Shown: one piece after another, positions 8,100 through 16,414 of the stretch
How the letters are laid out: every line of letters starts with the position of its first letter
Numbering within the stretch: position 1 is the first letter of the stretch
From: Arthrobacter sp. zg-Y769
GTDB lineage: Bacteria; Actinomycetota; Actinomycetes; Actinomycetales; Micrococcaceae
Length of the DNA stretch: 36,735 bases
Assembly: GCF_020907405.1 (NCBI RefSeq)
Contig: NZ_JAJJOE010000015.1
Location: forward strand, 1-36,735
Direction: 5' to 3'
Translations under genes and position numbers: made by a program
The notes under the pieces: model-generated
The model's database searches: none
Told to the model about the DNA's origin: nothing
What the model saw: the letters and a program-made list of their open reading frames with translations, nothing else

Positions 8100-8446
8100 A
8101 CTGGTAAGCTTGTCACAGACCGACTGGTTGTCGTTACTTTCAATGCCCTTCACGGGCGGGATGAAAATCACACTTTCCTCCTGGAAGCTTACGTCGCCGG
8201 TATGCAAGCGGAGACCCCTCCCACCCGCGTCGACCTGACCGCCCTCGTTGGCGGCAGAGTTGCCGGGTTCAGGTCGGCACCGGACGGGCTGCAGTATTAC
8301 TGCGGTTTTTTCCGGGAGCTAACTGCCTTCGAACTGGCTTCGGGGCAGTTCCTGCCGACCCCCACAGGGCCTTCGATTGCGCTTGCAATTGGAGGCCTTC
8401 TTCATTTGCAGGCGGTAGCCGTTTTGAAGAGCACAGGAGCTGCAAC
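8100..8446 (+). other. infC: infC leader and divergent promoter region
   Basis: These 347 bases between the divergent DUF1844 gene and infC contain no convincing gene. The right half can fold into three successive stem-loops: a terminator-like hairpin (8289-8311), a 7 bp stem AACTGCC/GGCAGTT (8321-8327 with 8344-8350), and a compound hairpin GGCC-ATTGC/GCAAT-GGCC (8368-8397). The sequence ACTGC occurs in both of the first two elements, so GGCAGT could pair with either, which would allow a switch. This resembles the L20-controlled leaders known upstream of infC-rpmI-rplT in other bacteria. Regulation by L20 is inferred. Confidence 0.6.
8289..8311 (+). terminator. Putative attenuator hairpin in the infC leader
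   Basis: CTGCAGT/ACTGCGG forms a 7 bp stem (one G-U) around an ATT loop, followed by TTTTTT at 8306-8311. It lies about 135 bases before the infC start codon and points into the operon, so it would stop transcription unless prevented. That is the expected design of an attenuator. Confidence 0.6.
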
Positions 8447-9508
8447 ATTAGCGAGCCAAGAATCAATGATCGGATCCGCGTCCCCGAGGTGCGGCTGGTA
8501 GGTCCGGCAGGCGAGCAGGTAGGAGTGGTCCGGATTGAGGACGCACTTCGTCTGGCTGCCGAGTCTGACCTGGATCTTGTTGAGGTAGCACCGCAGGCCA
8601 AGCCTCCGGTGTGCAAACTAATGGACTTCGGCAAGTACAAGTACGAAGCCGCCGTCAAGGCACGCGAAGCACGGAAGAACCAGACGAACACCGTTCTGAA
8701 GGAAATCCGCTTCCGCCTGAAGATCGACACCCACGACTACGAAACCAAGCGCGGACACGCCATGCGCTTCCTGGCCGCCGGTGACAAGGTCAAGGCCATG
8801 ATCCAGTTCCGTGGACGTGAACAGCAGCGCCCCGAAATGGGCATGAAGCTGCTGAACAAGTTCGCTGAGGACGTCGCTGAAGTGGGTGTGGTTGAGTCCA
8901 CCCCGCGGATCGATGGCCGCAACATGGTCATGGTCATCGGCCCGGTGAAGAACAAGGCCGAGGCCAAGGCTGAAGCCCGCCGCGCAACGCAGCGGGCCGA
9001 CGCCAAGGCTGCCAACGAGGCAGTCCGGAACGGAGAGGCACCGCCGCGCGTGGATACCTCTTCTGAGAAGGCTCCCCTGACGCAGAGCCTCGCGGACCTG
9101 CTTCCGGACGGACTGCGTTTGGGTTCCTCCGCTGAAGCTGCCGATAAGGCACGCGCAGAGCAGGAACAGGCTGAAAAGGAACAGGCCGCAAAGCGGGCCA
9201 AGGCTGCAGCTGCCGAAAAGGCTGCAACCGAGGCACGCCGCGTAGCTGCAGCCAGCCGGCCGGCCGCAGCGCCTGCCGCTGAAACTGCAGCTCCGGCTCC
9301 GGCCCAGCCCGCCGAGGCAGCCAAGCCGGCAGAAGCAGCGAAGCCTGCCGCAGCGCCGAAGCCTGCAGCGGTTCCGAAGCCGACCGCGGCAAAGCCGGCA
9401 CCCAAGCCTGCAGCCCGGCCCAAGCCTGCAGCAGCACCGAAGCCTGCCGGCAAGCCGTCCTCCTCGCGGGGGACCACCGGCCAGAACAAGCCCGGAACTG
9501 CAGAGTAG
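8447..9508 (+). CDS. infC: Translation initiation factor IF-3, ATT start, long C-terminal tail
   Basis: IF3 binds the 30S subunit and checks start codon-anticodon pairing. Reading in frame upstream of the first GTG gives [19 protein letters not shown], the conserved IF3 N-terminus. It begins at ATT (8447) with AGGAG seven bases upstream. ATT starts are classical for infC because IF3 discriminates against them and so limits its own synthesis. The protein is 353 residues. The two-domain core ends near residue 170 ([11 protein letters not shown]). The last ~180 residues are Ala, Lys, Glu and Pro rich, first probably helical ([20 protein letters not shown]), then disordered with many KPA units. 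Typical IF3 is about 180-220 residues, so the tail is a marked extension. Confidence 0.95.
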   Translation: MSEPRINDRIRVPEVRLVGPAGEQVGVVRIEDALRLAAESDLDLVEVAPQAKPPVCKLMDFGKYKYEAAVKAREARKNQTNTVLKEIRFRLKIDTHDYETKRGHAMRFLAAGDKVKAMIQFRGREQQRPEMGMKLLNKFAEDVAEVGVVESTPRIDGRNMVMVIGPVKNKAEAKAEARRATQRADAKAANEAVRNGEAPPRVDTSSEKAPLTQSLADLLPDGLRLGSSAEAADKARAEQEQAEKEQAAKRAKAAAAEKAATEARRVAAASRPAAAPAAETAAPAPAQPAEAAKPAEAAKPAAAPKPAAVPKPTAAKPAPKPAARPKPAAAPKPAGKPSSSRGTTGQNKPGTAE

Positions 9509-9571
9509 TTTTACTCTGCGCCGTTCCGGCGTCCAGTAATAAGCCCTGGCACCCGCAAGGTGTCCGAAGCC

Positions 9572-9589
9572 CCGCGGGCATGCCCGCGG
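9572..9589. repeat. 18 bp perfect palindrome before rpmI
   Basis: CCGCGGGCATGCCCGCGG is a perfect inverted repeat between infC and rpmI, ending about 8 bases before the rpmI ribosome site. There is no T-run, so it is not a standard terminator. In mRNA it would form a very stable hairpin that could protect or separate transcript segments (inference). Confidence 0.7.
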
Positions 9590-9612
9590 AAACCTAAAGG
9601 AGATCGGTAGAC

Positions 9613-9807
9613 ATGCCGAAGATGAAGACCCACAGTGGCGCCAAGAAGCGCTTCAAGCTGACCGGTACCGGCAAGCTCAAGCGCCAGCAGGCTAACCGCC
9701 GCCACTACCTGGAGCACAAGCCCTCCACGCTGACCCGCCGCCTTGCCAACGACAAGATCGTGTCACCGGCGGACGCCAAGGTCATCAAGAAGATGCTCGG
9801 CATCTAG
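9613..9807 (+). CDS. rpmI: 50S ribosomal protein L35
   Basis: bL35 is a small basic protein of the large ribosomal subunit. The 64 residues begin [20 protein letters not shown] and continue [18 protein letters not shown], the conserved bL35 signature, at normal length. AAAGGAG lies about 9 bases before the ATG. It sits in the universal infC-rpmI-rplT order. L35 synthesis is translationally controlled by L20 in several bacteria; here that is inferred only from gene order. Confidence 0.97.
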   Translation: MPKMKTHSGAKKRFKLTGTGKLKRQQANRRHYLEHKPSTLTRRLANDKIVSPADAKVIKKMLGI

Positions 9808-9926
9808 CCAGTCCCCGATAGCCGTCCCGTCCGGGACAGCATCACCCCATCAAGCTTTCCCCGCCTGGATCAACAGGTGCAGAGACTTTTTTGAAGTCGG
9901 GGAGATTTACCAAAAGGAGTACGCAC

Positions 9927-10580
9927 GTGGCACGTGTGAAGCGGGCGCTTAACGCCCACAAGAAGCGTCGGGTTATTCTCGAGCGCGCCAAGGGTTACCG
10001 CGGACAGCGTTCGCGCCTGGTCCGTAAGGCCAAAGAGCAGCTGCTGCACTCGTTTGTGTACAGCTACGGCGACCGCCGCAAGCGTAAGGGCGACTTCCGC
10101 CGCCTGTGGATCCAGCGCATCAACGCTGCTTCCCGCGCCAACGGCCTGACCTACAACCGCCTGATCCAGGGCCTGAAGCTGGCCGAGATCCAGGTTGACC
10201 GCCGTATGCTGGCTGAACTGGCCGTCAACGACGCTGCTGCCTTCGCCGCACTGGTCCAGCTCGCCAAGGACGCACTGCCGTCCGACACCTCCGCTCCGGC
10301 CGTTGCGGCTGCACCGGTTGCCAAGGCCGCTGCTGCCCCCGTCGCCGAAAAGCCGGCTGCTGCCGTTGCCACCGCTCAGGGCGGCTTCAAGGCTTCCGAG
10401 GGCGACGCCCCCGAAGGCTTCGTCATCAAGGGCAACCTGGGTTCGGGCAAGTACCACGTCCCGGGTTCCACCTGGTACGAGCAGACCGTTGCCGAGTACT
10501 GGTTCAACTCCGTTGAAGCAGCCAAGGCTGCAGGCCTGGAGCCTGCTGGCGGAGAATCCCGCCAGAAGTTCCAGGGCTAA
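9927..10580 (+). CDS. rplT: 50S ribosomal protein L20 with C-terminal sunset-like domain
   Basis: bL20 binds 23S rRNA early in 50S assembly and often represses its own operon. The GTG at 9927 ([15 protein letters not shown]) follows AAAAGGAG by 7 bases, so the upstream in-frame TTG at 9891 is rejected. Residues 1-118 are a normal L20. An Ala/Pro/Val linker (119-150) follows, then a small domain at about 163-207: [29 protein letters not shown] and EAAKAAGL. This matches the YHxPGS ... WF ... EA.aAG pattern of the sunset domain seen at C-termini of many actinobacterial proteins. At 217 residues it is nearly twice the usual L20 length. The added domain's role on the ribosome is unknown. Confidence 0.94.
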   Translation: MARVKRALNAHKKRRVILERAKGYRGQRSRLVRKAKEQLLHSFVYSYGDRRKRKGDFRRLWIQRINAASRANGLTYNRLIQGLKLAEIQVDRRMLAELAVNDAAAFAALVQLAKDALPSDTSAPAVAAAPVAKAAAAPVAEKPAAAVATAQGGFKASEGDAPEGFVIKGNLGSGKYHVPGSTWYEQTVAEYWFNSVEAAKAAGLEPAGGESRQKFQG

Positions 10581-10598
10581 GTCGGTTCTCCACAGCCG

Positions 10599-11528
10599 AT
10601 GAACCTTGAAGGGCGCCCGCAGGCACCGCTTATGTCCAACCCCCGAGCCGATCGGGTCCGTGATGTAGCGAAGCTTGCCGGGCGCTCTTCGCGCTTAAAA
10701 TCCGGCCGCTTCCTGGCCGAAGGGCCGCAGGCCGTGCGGGAGGCGCTTTCCGCGCACCGTGCGGCTGCGGCCGACGGCGGTTCCGCCGTCGTCCACGAGG
10801 TGTATGCCACCGAGGCCTGCCTGGACCGGCTTCCGGAACTTGCTGATCTGGCCCGCGGCGTGACCCTCCGCCTGGCCACGGACGAGGTGCTGGCCGCGAT
10901 GGCCGACACGGTCTCGCCGCAGGGCATTCTTGCTGTCTGCAACGTCTCCACCGCGACGCTGGAGGAAGTACTCGCGTCCGGCGCCCGGCTCGTTGCCGTG
11001 CTGTGCGAGGTGCGGGACCCGGGCAACGCCGGCACCGTGCTCAGGGCCGCCGATTCGGCCGGGGCCGACGCCGTGGTGCTCACCGCGTCCAGCGTGGATA
11101 TCTACAATCCCAAAGCGGTGCGGTCCACCGCAGGATCGCTCTTTCACCTGCCGGTGGTAACGGGAGCCGACTTCACATCCGTCATTGACGCCCTGCATGC
11201 CGCCGGCGTGACCGTCCTGGCAGCCGATGGTTACGGCAACGTCAATCTGGACCGGCTCCAGGACCTCAGTGCGGTCCGGCGCTTCGGCAGTGCCACGGCG
11301 GCCGGCGGTTCCGGTGCGGACAACGCGTCCGACGACACCGGCTTGCCGCGGCTTGAGGAAGCCACCGCCTGGCTCTTCGGCAACGAAGCTCAGGGCCTGT
11401 CCGATGCCGAACTGGCCGCAGCCGACCACCGCGTAGCTGTCCCGCTCTACGGGCGGGCTGAGAGCCTGAACGTGGGCACGGCCGCAACTGTGTGCCTCTA
11501 CGCCTCCGCCCGCGCCCAGAACGGGTAA
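10599..11528 (+). CDS. SpoU/TrmH-type 2'-O-ribose RNA methyltransferase
   Basis: This SPOUT-class enzyme transfers a methyl group from SAM to a ribose 2'-OH, probably of rRNA. The 309 residues contain an N-terminal substrate-binding domain (SGRFLAEGPQAVREAL). The knotted catalytic domain carries the three SpoU motifs: CEVRDPGNAGTVLRAADSAG (about 132-151), WLFGNEAQGLS (about 258-268) and LYGRAESLNVGTAATV (about 282-297). It follows rplT by 18 bases and is likely cotranscribed. The start is uncertain: the ATG at 10632 (MSNPRADRVRD) gives a conserved-looking N-terminus, and neither ATG has a clear ribosome site. The target nucleotide cannot be assigned. Confidence 0.88.
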   Translation: MNLEGRPQAPLMSNPRADRVRDVAKLAGRSSRLKSGRFLAEGPQAVREALSAHRAAAADGGSAVVHEVYATEACLDRLPELADLARGVTLRLATDEVLAAMADTVSPQGILAVCNVSTATLEEVLASGARLVAVLCEVRDPGNAGTVLRAADSAGADAVVLTASSVDIYNPKAVRSTAGSLFHLPVVTGADFTSVIDALHAAGVTVLAADGYGNVNLDRLQDLSAVRRFGSATAAGGSGADNASDDTGLPRLEEATAWLFGNEAQGLSDAELAAADHRVAVPLYGRAESLNVGTAATVCLYASARAQNG

Positions 11529-11571
11529 CCTGCAGGCTTTCCCCGGCAGAACTTCTCCCCTGTAGCGTATT

Positions 11572-11584
11572 GGCAACAGTTGCC
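11572..11584. promoter_or_regulatory. Short inverted repeat upstream of the CDF gene
   Basis: GGCAAC-A-GTTGCC is a perfect 6 bp inverted repeat around one base, just after TAGCGTAT and 51 bases before the cation diffusion facilitator start. Position and symmetry suit an operator for a metal-responsive or other dimeric regulator. This is inference only; I do not recognise the site. Confidence 0.35.
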
Positions 11585-11635
11585 TCCGGACAGCTGAACC
11601 AGCCCATCCAAGTACAAAGAGAAACGGGTCTTAGT

Positions 11636-12579
11636 ATGTCTGCCAGCGGCGGTAATAAGGCGATTATCGCGGCACTGAGCGCCAACCTGGCCATTGCGGT
11701 CATGAAGTTCATTGCCTTCGCCTTAACGCGTTCATCCTCCATGCTCGCGGAGGCCATCCACTCGGTTGCCGACTCCGGCAACCAGGCACTGCTGCTCGTG
11801 GGCGGCAAACGCGCACGGCGCCAGGCCAGTCCCGAGCACCCCTTCGGCTACGGCCGTGAACGCTACGTTTACGCGTTCATCGTCTCCATCGTCCTCTTCA
11901 GCGTCGGCGGCCTGTTCGCCCTCTACGAGGCATACCACAAGTGGCAGGATCCGCACCCGATCGAAGGCCGCTGGTGGTGGGTACCGCTGGCAGTGCTCGT
12001 CGGTGCCATCATTGCCGAAGCCTTCTCCTTCCGCACGGCCATCAGGGAATCGAACCACACGCGCGGCAAGCAGAGCTGGAAGCAGTTCGTCCGGACCGCC
12101 AAGGCACCGGAACTGCCGGTAGTCCTGCTCGAAGACCTGGGCGCCCTCCTCGGCCTGATCTTCGCCCTGTTCGGCGTGAGCATGACCCTGCTGACCCACA
12201 ACGGTATCTGGGACGCACTGGGCACGGCCATGATCGGTGTGCTGCTGGTCGTTATTGCCGTAATCCTGGGCATGGAGACGAAGTCCCTGCTGCTCGGTCT
12301 GCAACGCGGGATGATGTCCGCAGGATCGAAGCTGCCATCCAGGACGACCCCGATACGCGGATCATCCACCTCAAGACCCTGCACCTGGGTCCGGAGGAAC
12401 TGCTTGTCGCGGCCAAGATCACCATGGCCAAGAGCGATACCGGGCAGGAGATCGCCGGCGGCATCAATGCCGCGGAAGCGCGGATCCGGGCCGCAGTACC
12501 GATCGCGACCGCTATTTACCTGGAACCTGATGTATTTGCTTCGAGGAACGCGCAGGACGCCGGTCAAGTGACCCGCTGA
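11636..12579 (+). pseudogene. Cation diffusion facilitator transporter, frameshifted
   Basis: CDF proteins export divalent metal ions in exchange for protons. The first 221 residues (MSASGGNKAIIAAL ... GMETKSLLLG) are a normal CDF membrane domain, with SMLAEAIHSVADSGNQ and HPFGYGRERY. After GGT at 12298 the family sequence continues in another frame: SATRDDVRRIEAAIQDD ... AIYLEPDVFASRN, ending at the TGA at 12577-12579. Four bases (about GAGT) or a net one appear missing, since a GES-type junction would be expected. In the unshifted frame a non-homologous tail runs to 12571. The break removes the cytoplasmic C-terminal domain. It is either a true recent mutation or a sequencing error. The 3' end overlaps the convergent MFS gene by 68 bases. 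Confidence 0.8.
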
Positions 12580-13765
12580 TCAGCGCAATAGCCAGACCAA
12601 GCAGGGCGAGTACCGCCCCCACCACGGCGGGGGAGCGGTACCCCCAGCCCCAGGCAATAACGACGCCGCCCAGCAGCGCCCCCAGCGCATTGGCCAGGTT
12701 CAGGGCCGCATGGTTCAGCGACGAGGCCAGCGACTCGGCCCCCGGCGACACATCCAACAGCCTGGTCTGCAGCGGCGGCGTCAGCATTGAGCCGATCACC
12801 CCCACCAGGAAAACCAGCACCATGGCGGTCACCGCGTACTGCACCGCCCACGCGTAGGCCAGCAGGATTACCACCGTGCCGCCCAGGATCGCGTAGATGC
12901 TGCCCATGACATTAATATCGGCCAGCCGTCCGCCGGCCACGTTGCCGATCACCTGACCCACGCCGTAGAGCCCGACGACGACGGGCAGCACGTTCTCGGA
13001 GATGCCTGCCACCTCGGTCATGGTGGGCGCGATGTACGAATACACCGCGAAGAACCCGCCGAAGCCGACAGTTCCCACCAGCAGGGCCAGCCAGACCTGG
13101 GTCCGCCCGAGGGCGCTAAGCTCACCCTTGATGCTGGCACCGGCCAGGGGCGCCTGGTACGGGACGAAACGGGCCACCATGGCAACGGTCAGGAGGCCAA
13201 TGGCCGCGACCAGGACGAACATCCACCGCCAGCCGGCCTGCTGTCCCAGCCACGTGGCAAACGGCACCCCCACCACGTTCGCGATGCTCAGTCCCAGCAT
13301 CACCATCGAGATGGCCCACGCCCGGCGCGTCGGTGCCACCAGCGACGCGGCAATGACCGCGGCAACGCCGAAGAAGGCGCCGTGCGGCAGCCCCGACAGG
13401 AATCGGGTAAAGAGCAGCCAGGAGTAATCCCCGGCAAAGAACGAAGACAGGTTGCTCAGGGCGAAGAAGAGCATCAGGCCCAGTACCAGGGTCTTGCGGG
13501 GCATCCGGGCTCCGAGTGCGGCTAGCACGGGAGCCCCCACCACAACGCCCATTGCGTAGGCAGAGATCACATGGCCGCCCGCGGGGACGGAGATGCCCAG
13601 GTCTTCGACCATTTCCTGCAACAGGCCCATGATGCTGAATTCAGTGGTGCCGATCGCAAAACTGCCCACGGCCAAGGCAACTATGGCCTTGGCCGCGGTG
13701 GTACGACGGGTGCCGGGTGTGCGCTGGCTGGACAATAAAACGGGCGCGGTGGTGCTCCGGGACAT
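12512..13765 (-). CDS. MFS transporter, AraJ/YdhP-like DHA1 family
   Basis: This 417-residue 12-helix drug:proton-antiporter-type transporter contains VALAVGSFAIGTTEFSIMGL, typical of the AraJ/YdhP group. A motif-A-like loop follows helix 2 (AALGARMPRKTLVLGL), and FLSGLPHGAFFGVAAVIAA is conserved in the same group. The ATG at 13765 has GAAAG 6 bases upstream; a TTG at 13777 would add four residues. These proteins export sugars, purine analogues or small toxic compounds; the substrate here is unknown. Its 3' end overlaps the convergent, frameshifted CDF gene. Confidence 0.88.
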   Translation of the reverse strand: MSRSTTAPVLLSSQRTPGTRRTTAAKAIVALAVGSFAIGTTEFSIMGLLQEMVEDLGISVPAGGHVISAYAMGVVVGAPVLAALGARMPRKTLVLGLMLFFALSNLSSFFAGDYSWLLFTRFLSGLPHGAFFGVAAVIAASLVAPTRRAWAISMVMLGLSIANVVGVPFATWLGQQAGWRWMFVLVAAIGLLTVAMVARFVPYQAPLAGASIKGELSALGRTQVWLALLVGTVGFGGFFAVYSYIAPTMTEVAGISENVLPVVVGLYGVGQVIGNVAGGRLADINVMGSIYAILGGTVVILLAYAWAVQYAVTAMVLVFLVGVIGSMLTPPLQTRLLDVSPGAESLASSLNHAALNLANALGALLGGVVIAWGWGYRSPAVVGAVLALLGLAIALISGSLDRRPARSSKQIHQVPGK

Positions 13766-13977
13766 ATTCGCTTTCAAAAGTGGGGGATGCGGCTATGCCG
13801 CTGCGGACGGCGTTCACGGCCGCGAACAGGAAATGCTCCTGCCGGACGCCGGGACGGCTTCGTCCCCTCCAGCCTAATGCACGGCAGTGCACGAGGAAGG
13901 TTTCCTGCTGCAGCGGACTGTGGACGGCACAAGGTTAGGCACTGGTGCCGGCAGCGTGGTCCTGTCACCGTTAACGC

Positions 13978-14790
13978 GTGCAGAGCCGTGAACTTCCCGA
14001 GGGGCTGGTGTCCCGCCTGCGGGATGCAGGGTGCGTGTTCGCCGAAGAGGAAGCGCTCCTGCTGCTGTCCGGCGCCCCCGGCGCAGCGGTGCTGGACCGC
14101 ATGGTAGCCCAACGGCTGGCCGGACAGCCGTTGGAGCAGATTCTCGGCTGGGCGTCTTTCGGAGGTCTTCGGGTAGCGCTGCGGCCGGGTGTTTTTGTTC
14201 CAAGGCGGCGTACGGAGTTCCTGGCCGCCCAGGCGGTGAATGTGCTTGCAGGACGGAGTGCGCGCCTGGTAGTGGAGTTGTGCTGCGGATCGGGGGCGGT
14301 CGCGATGGCGCTCTCGGCGGCCGTGCCGGACTGCCGGATATACGCCGTCGACCTTCACCCGGAAGCAGTCGAATGCGCCCGCAGCAATCTGCCGCAGGCC
14401 TCCGTCCTGAAGGGTGACCTCTTCCTGGCGCTGCCTCAAGAGCTGCGCGGGAGGGTTGACCTCGTGGTTGCCAACGCACCCTACGTCCCCACCGCGGCGC
14501 TGGCCCTGCTGCCGCGCGAAGCACGGAACTACGAACCGGCCGCCACCTTCGACGGCGGCCGTAACGGACTCGATACGGTGGGACGCATCATCAGCGAAGC
14601 TCCGCAATGGCTCGGCTCCCGGGGAAAGCTCCTGCTCGAATGCAGCGAGGAACAGGCAGCTGCCGTGGACGGGCTGCTTGCAGCGGCAGGCCTGGCCCCG
14701 CAGATTCTCCGGAAGGAGGAAACCGATGCCACGGTTGCCGTGGGCAGTGCACCGCCCCGGAGGACGAAGGGCACCGGGCAGACCGGTTAA
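13978..14790 (+). CDS. Putative protein N5-glutamine methyltransferase (PrmC-related)
   Basis: This SAM-dependent methyltransferase of 270 residues is related to HemK/PrmC. An N-terminal helical region leads to GQPLEQILGW (49-58) and FVPRRRTE (73-80). The SAM-binding motif is VVELCCGSGAVAMAL (98-112) and the active-site motif is NAPY at 166-169. Classical PrmC has NPPY; the NAPY variant marks a paralogous actinobacterial group, and the usual prmC beside prfA is not in this window. Its substrate is therefore uncertain. The GTG at 13978 is the first start in frame and lacks a clear ribosome site. The next gene begins 9 bases downstream. Confidence 0.85.
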   Translation: MQSRELPEGLVSRLRDAGCVFAEEEALLLLSGAPGAAVLDRMVAQRLAGQPLEQILGWASFGGLRVALRPGVFVPRRRTEFLAAQAVNVLAGRSARLVVELCCGSGAVAMALSAAVPDCRIYAVDLHPEAVECARSNLPQASVLKGDLFLALPQELRGRVDLVVANAPYVPTAALALLPREARNYEPAATFDGGRNGLDTVGRIISEAPQWLGSRGKLLLECSEEQAAAVDGLLAAAGLAPQILRKEETDATVAVGSAPPRRTKGTGQTG

Positions 14791-14799
14791 GCTCGATGG

Positions 14800-15279
14800 A
14801 TGCATTCACAAGAGAATTCCAGCCAGGCCGGTACGGCGGTTCCCCGGTCTTCGCCAAGCGTGCAGGTGGTGGGCGCCGCAATCCTGGATTCCCTCGTTCG
14901 GCCCTCGAAGCTCCTGGCGGCGCGGCGAAGCGCTCCCGAAGCGCTCGCCGGACTATGGGAGTTCCCGGGCGGAAAGGTGGAACCCGGGGAAGGCTGCATG
15001 GAGGCGCTGCACCGCGAACTGGCGGAGGAGCTCGGGATCCGCGTCGAGCTGGGCGCCGAAGTCCGTGGCCCCTCGGAGCAGGGCTGGCCGCTCAACAGCT
15101 CCGCCTCAATGCGCGTGTGGCTGGCAGAAGTCACCGGCGGGACACCCGAGCCGCTGGAGGACCACGACGAGCTTCGCTGGGTGGACCTCACCGAAAAGGC
15201 ACTGATGGAGCTGCCCTGGATCCCGGCTGACCTGCCCATCGTTACCGCCCTGCAGGAAACGGTTACGGCCGGGCCCTAG
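14800..15279 (+). CDS. Nudix hydrolase, MutT-like
   Basis: This 159-residue protein carries a complete Nudix box at residues 58-80 (GKVEPGEGCMEALHRELAEELGI), preceded by GLWEFPGG, the layout of MutT-type (8-oxo-dGTP) pyrophosphohydrolases. The ELRWVDL segment near 129-135 is also typical. The substrate is not proven by sequence; cleaning of oxidised nucleotides is the best guess. It starts 9 bases after the methyltransferase gene and is likely cotranscribed with it. Its 3' end overlaps the convergent radical SAM gene by four bases. Confidence 0.88.
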   Translation: MHSQENSSQAGTAVPRSSPSVQVVGAAILDSLVRPSKLLAARRSAPEALAGLWEFPGGKVEPGEGCMEALHRELAEELGIRVELGAEVRGPSEQGWPLNSSASMRVWLAEVTGGTPEPLEDHDELRWVDLTEKALMELPWIPADLPIVTALQETVTAGP

Positions 15280-16391
15280 AACAGTGCCTCCTGGCTGGCC
15301 GCCGGGGCGGCGTCCGGCCTTCCCGCTCCGGGAGCCGTTTCCCCCGCCGGCCGCAGGAACCGGGCGCCGCCGGTGAAGCCGTACTTAGCTTTGAAGAACC
15401 GGATCCGCCCGGCCAGCCAGTCCCGGTATTCCTTGGACGCGTACGTGCCCTTGCCGTAGAGGTCGGCGTACCGGCCGGAGAGTTCCGGGTAGTGGCGGGC
15501 CAGGAACTCCAGATACCATTCCCGCGCCCCGGGACGCAGATGCAGGGCACCCGCGGTGACGCCGGTGGCCCCGGCAGCAGCGAGCGCGGAGAACAGGGCG
15601 TCCAGGGATTCGTCGCCGTCGGTCAGCCACGGCAGGATGGGCATGGCCATGACCGAGCACGGCAGGCCGGCGTCCCGGAGGCGGCTGATCAGCTCCAGCC
15701 GTGCACGGGGTGTGGGCGTTCCGGGCTCGGCCCGCCTGGCCAGTTCCGGGTCCACCAGGGCCAGGGAAATACCCATGCCGATCTCGGTCTGCGCGGACGC
15801 TTCCTTCAGGAGCGGGATGTCCCGCGCCAGCAGCGTGCCCTTGGTCAGGATGGAGAACGGGGTGCCGCTGTCCGCCAGCGCACGGATGATGCCGGGCATC
15901 AGCTTGTAGCGGCCCTCGGCGCGCTGATAAGGATCAGTGTTGGTGCCCATGGCCACATGGTGGTGCTGCCAGGAGGGCCGGGCGAGTTCCCGCTGCAGGA
16001 CCTCGGCGGCATTGACCTTGACCACCAGCTGGCTGTCGAAATCGGCGCCGCTGTCCATATCCAGGTAGGTGTGGGTCTTGCGGGCGAAGCAGTAGACACA
16101 GGCGTGGCTGCAGCCGCGGTACGGATTGACGGTCCATTCAAAGGGCATGTTGGAGCCCCCGCCCACCTTGTTCAGTACCGATTTGGCCACGACCTCGTGG
16201 AACGTCACGCCCGCAAAGTCCGGCGTGCGTACGGAGCGCACCAGGCCCTGCAGCGGAATCAGCGGATCGGTGGTGCCGGGCGCCGCCGGCAGGGGCAGTG
16301 CTGCGGGCTCCGGCCCGGGTTCCCCCTGTGCGGTGCCGCTATCGTCGCCCTGCGCGGGCGGTGCATTGAGTTCCTGACCTTGCCACCTCAT
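15276..16391 (-). CDS. Rv2578c-family radical SAM protein
   Basis: This 371-residue radical SAM enzyme has a CxxxCxxC cluster motif at Cys94, Cys98 and Cys101 (YRGCSHACVYCFAR). NPYRGC, GTNTDPYQ and FSILTKGTLLARD are typical of the Rv2578c/SplB-like group. The first ~45 residues are Pro/Gly/Ala-rich and probably disordered. The reaction is unknown; relatedness to spore photoproduct lyase-like proteins hints at nucleic acid repair. An SOS box lies 10 bases upstream of the ATG. Rv2578c of M. tuberculosis is, to my knowledge, among LexA-controlled genes, which agrees. A TCTAAT element placed between the box and the start suggests a leaderless, LexA-occluded transcript (inference). Confidence 0.9.
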   Translation of the reverse strand: MRWQGQELNAPPAQGDDSGTAQGEPGPEPAALPLPAAPGTTDPLIPLQGLVRSVRTPDFAGVTFHEVVAKSVLNKVGGGSNMPFEWTVNPYRGCSHACVYCFARKTHTYLDMDSGADFDSQLVVKVNAAEVLQRELARPSWQHHHVAMGTNTDPYQRAEGRYKLMPGIIRALADSGTPFSILTKGTLLARDIPLLKEASAQTEIGMGISLALVDPELARRAEPGTPTPRARLELISRLRDAGLPCSVMAMPILPWLTDGDESLDALFSALAAAGATGVTAGALHLRPGAREWYLEFLARHYPELSGRYADLYGKGTYASKEYRDWLAGRIRFFKAKYGFTGGARFLRPAGETAPGAGRPDAAPAASQEALF

Positions 16392-16400
16392 CCCTTCATT

Positions 16401-16414
16401 AGAACATATGTTCG
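16401..16414 (-). promoter_or_regulatory. Near-ideal SOS (LexA) box at the radical SAM start
   Basis: AGAACATATGTTCG contains the perfect palindrome GAACATATGTTC (16402-16413) and differs from CGAACATATGTTCG at one base. It ends 10 bases before the start codon of the minus-strand gene and overlaps the likely -10 region (TCTAAT on the minus strand, 16404-16399). LexA bound here should block transcription. It is 16 bases from the end of the next upstream gene. Confidence 0.88.

Noticed and set aside
7647-8501. 284-residue plus-strand frame opposite DUF1844 and over the infC leader
   Set aside because: Antisense of a recognisable gene and crosses leader hairpins; composition is that of a shadow frame.
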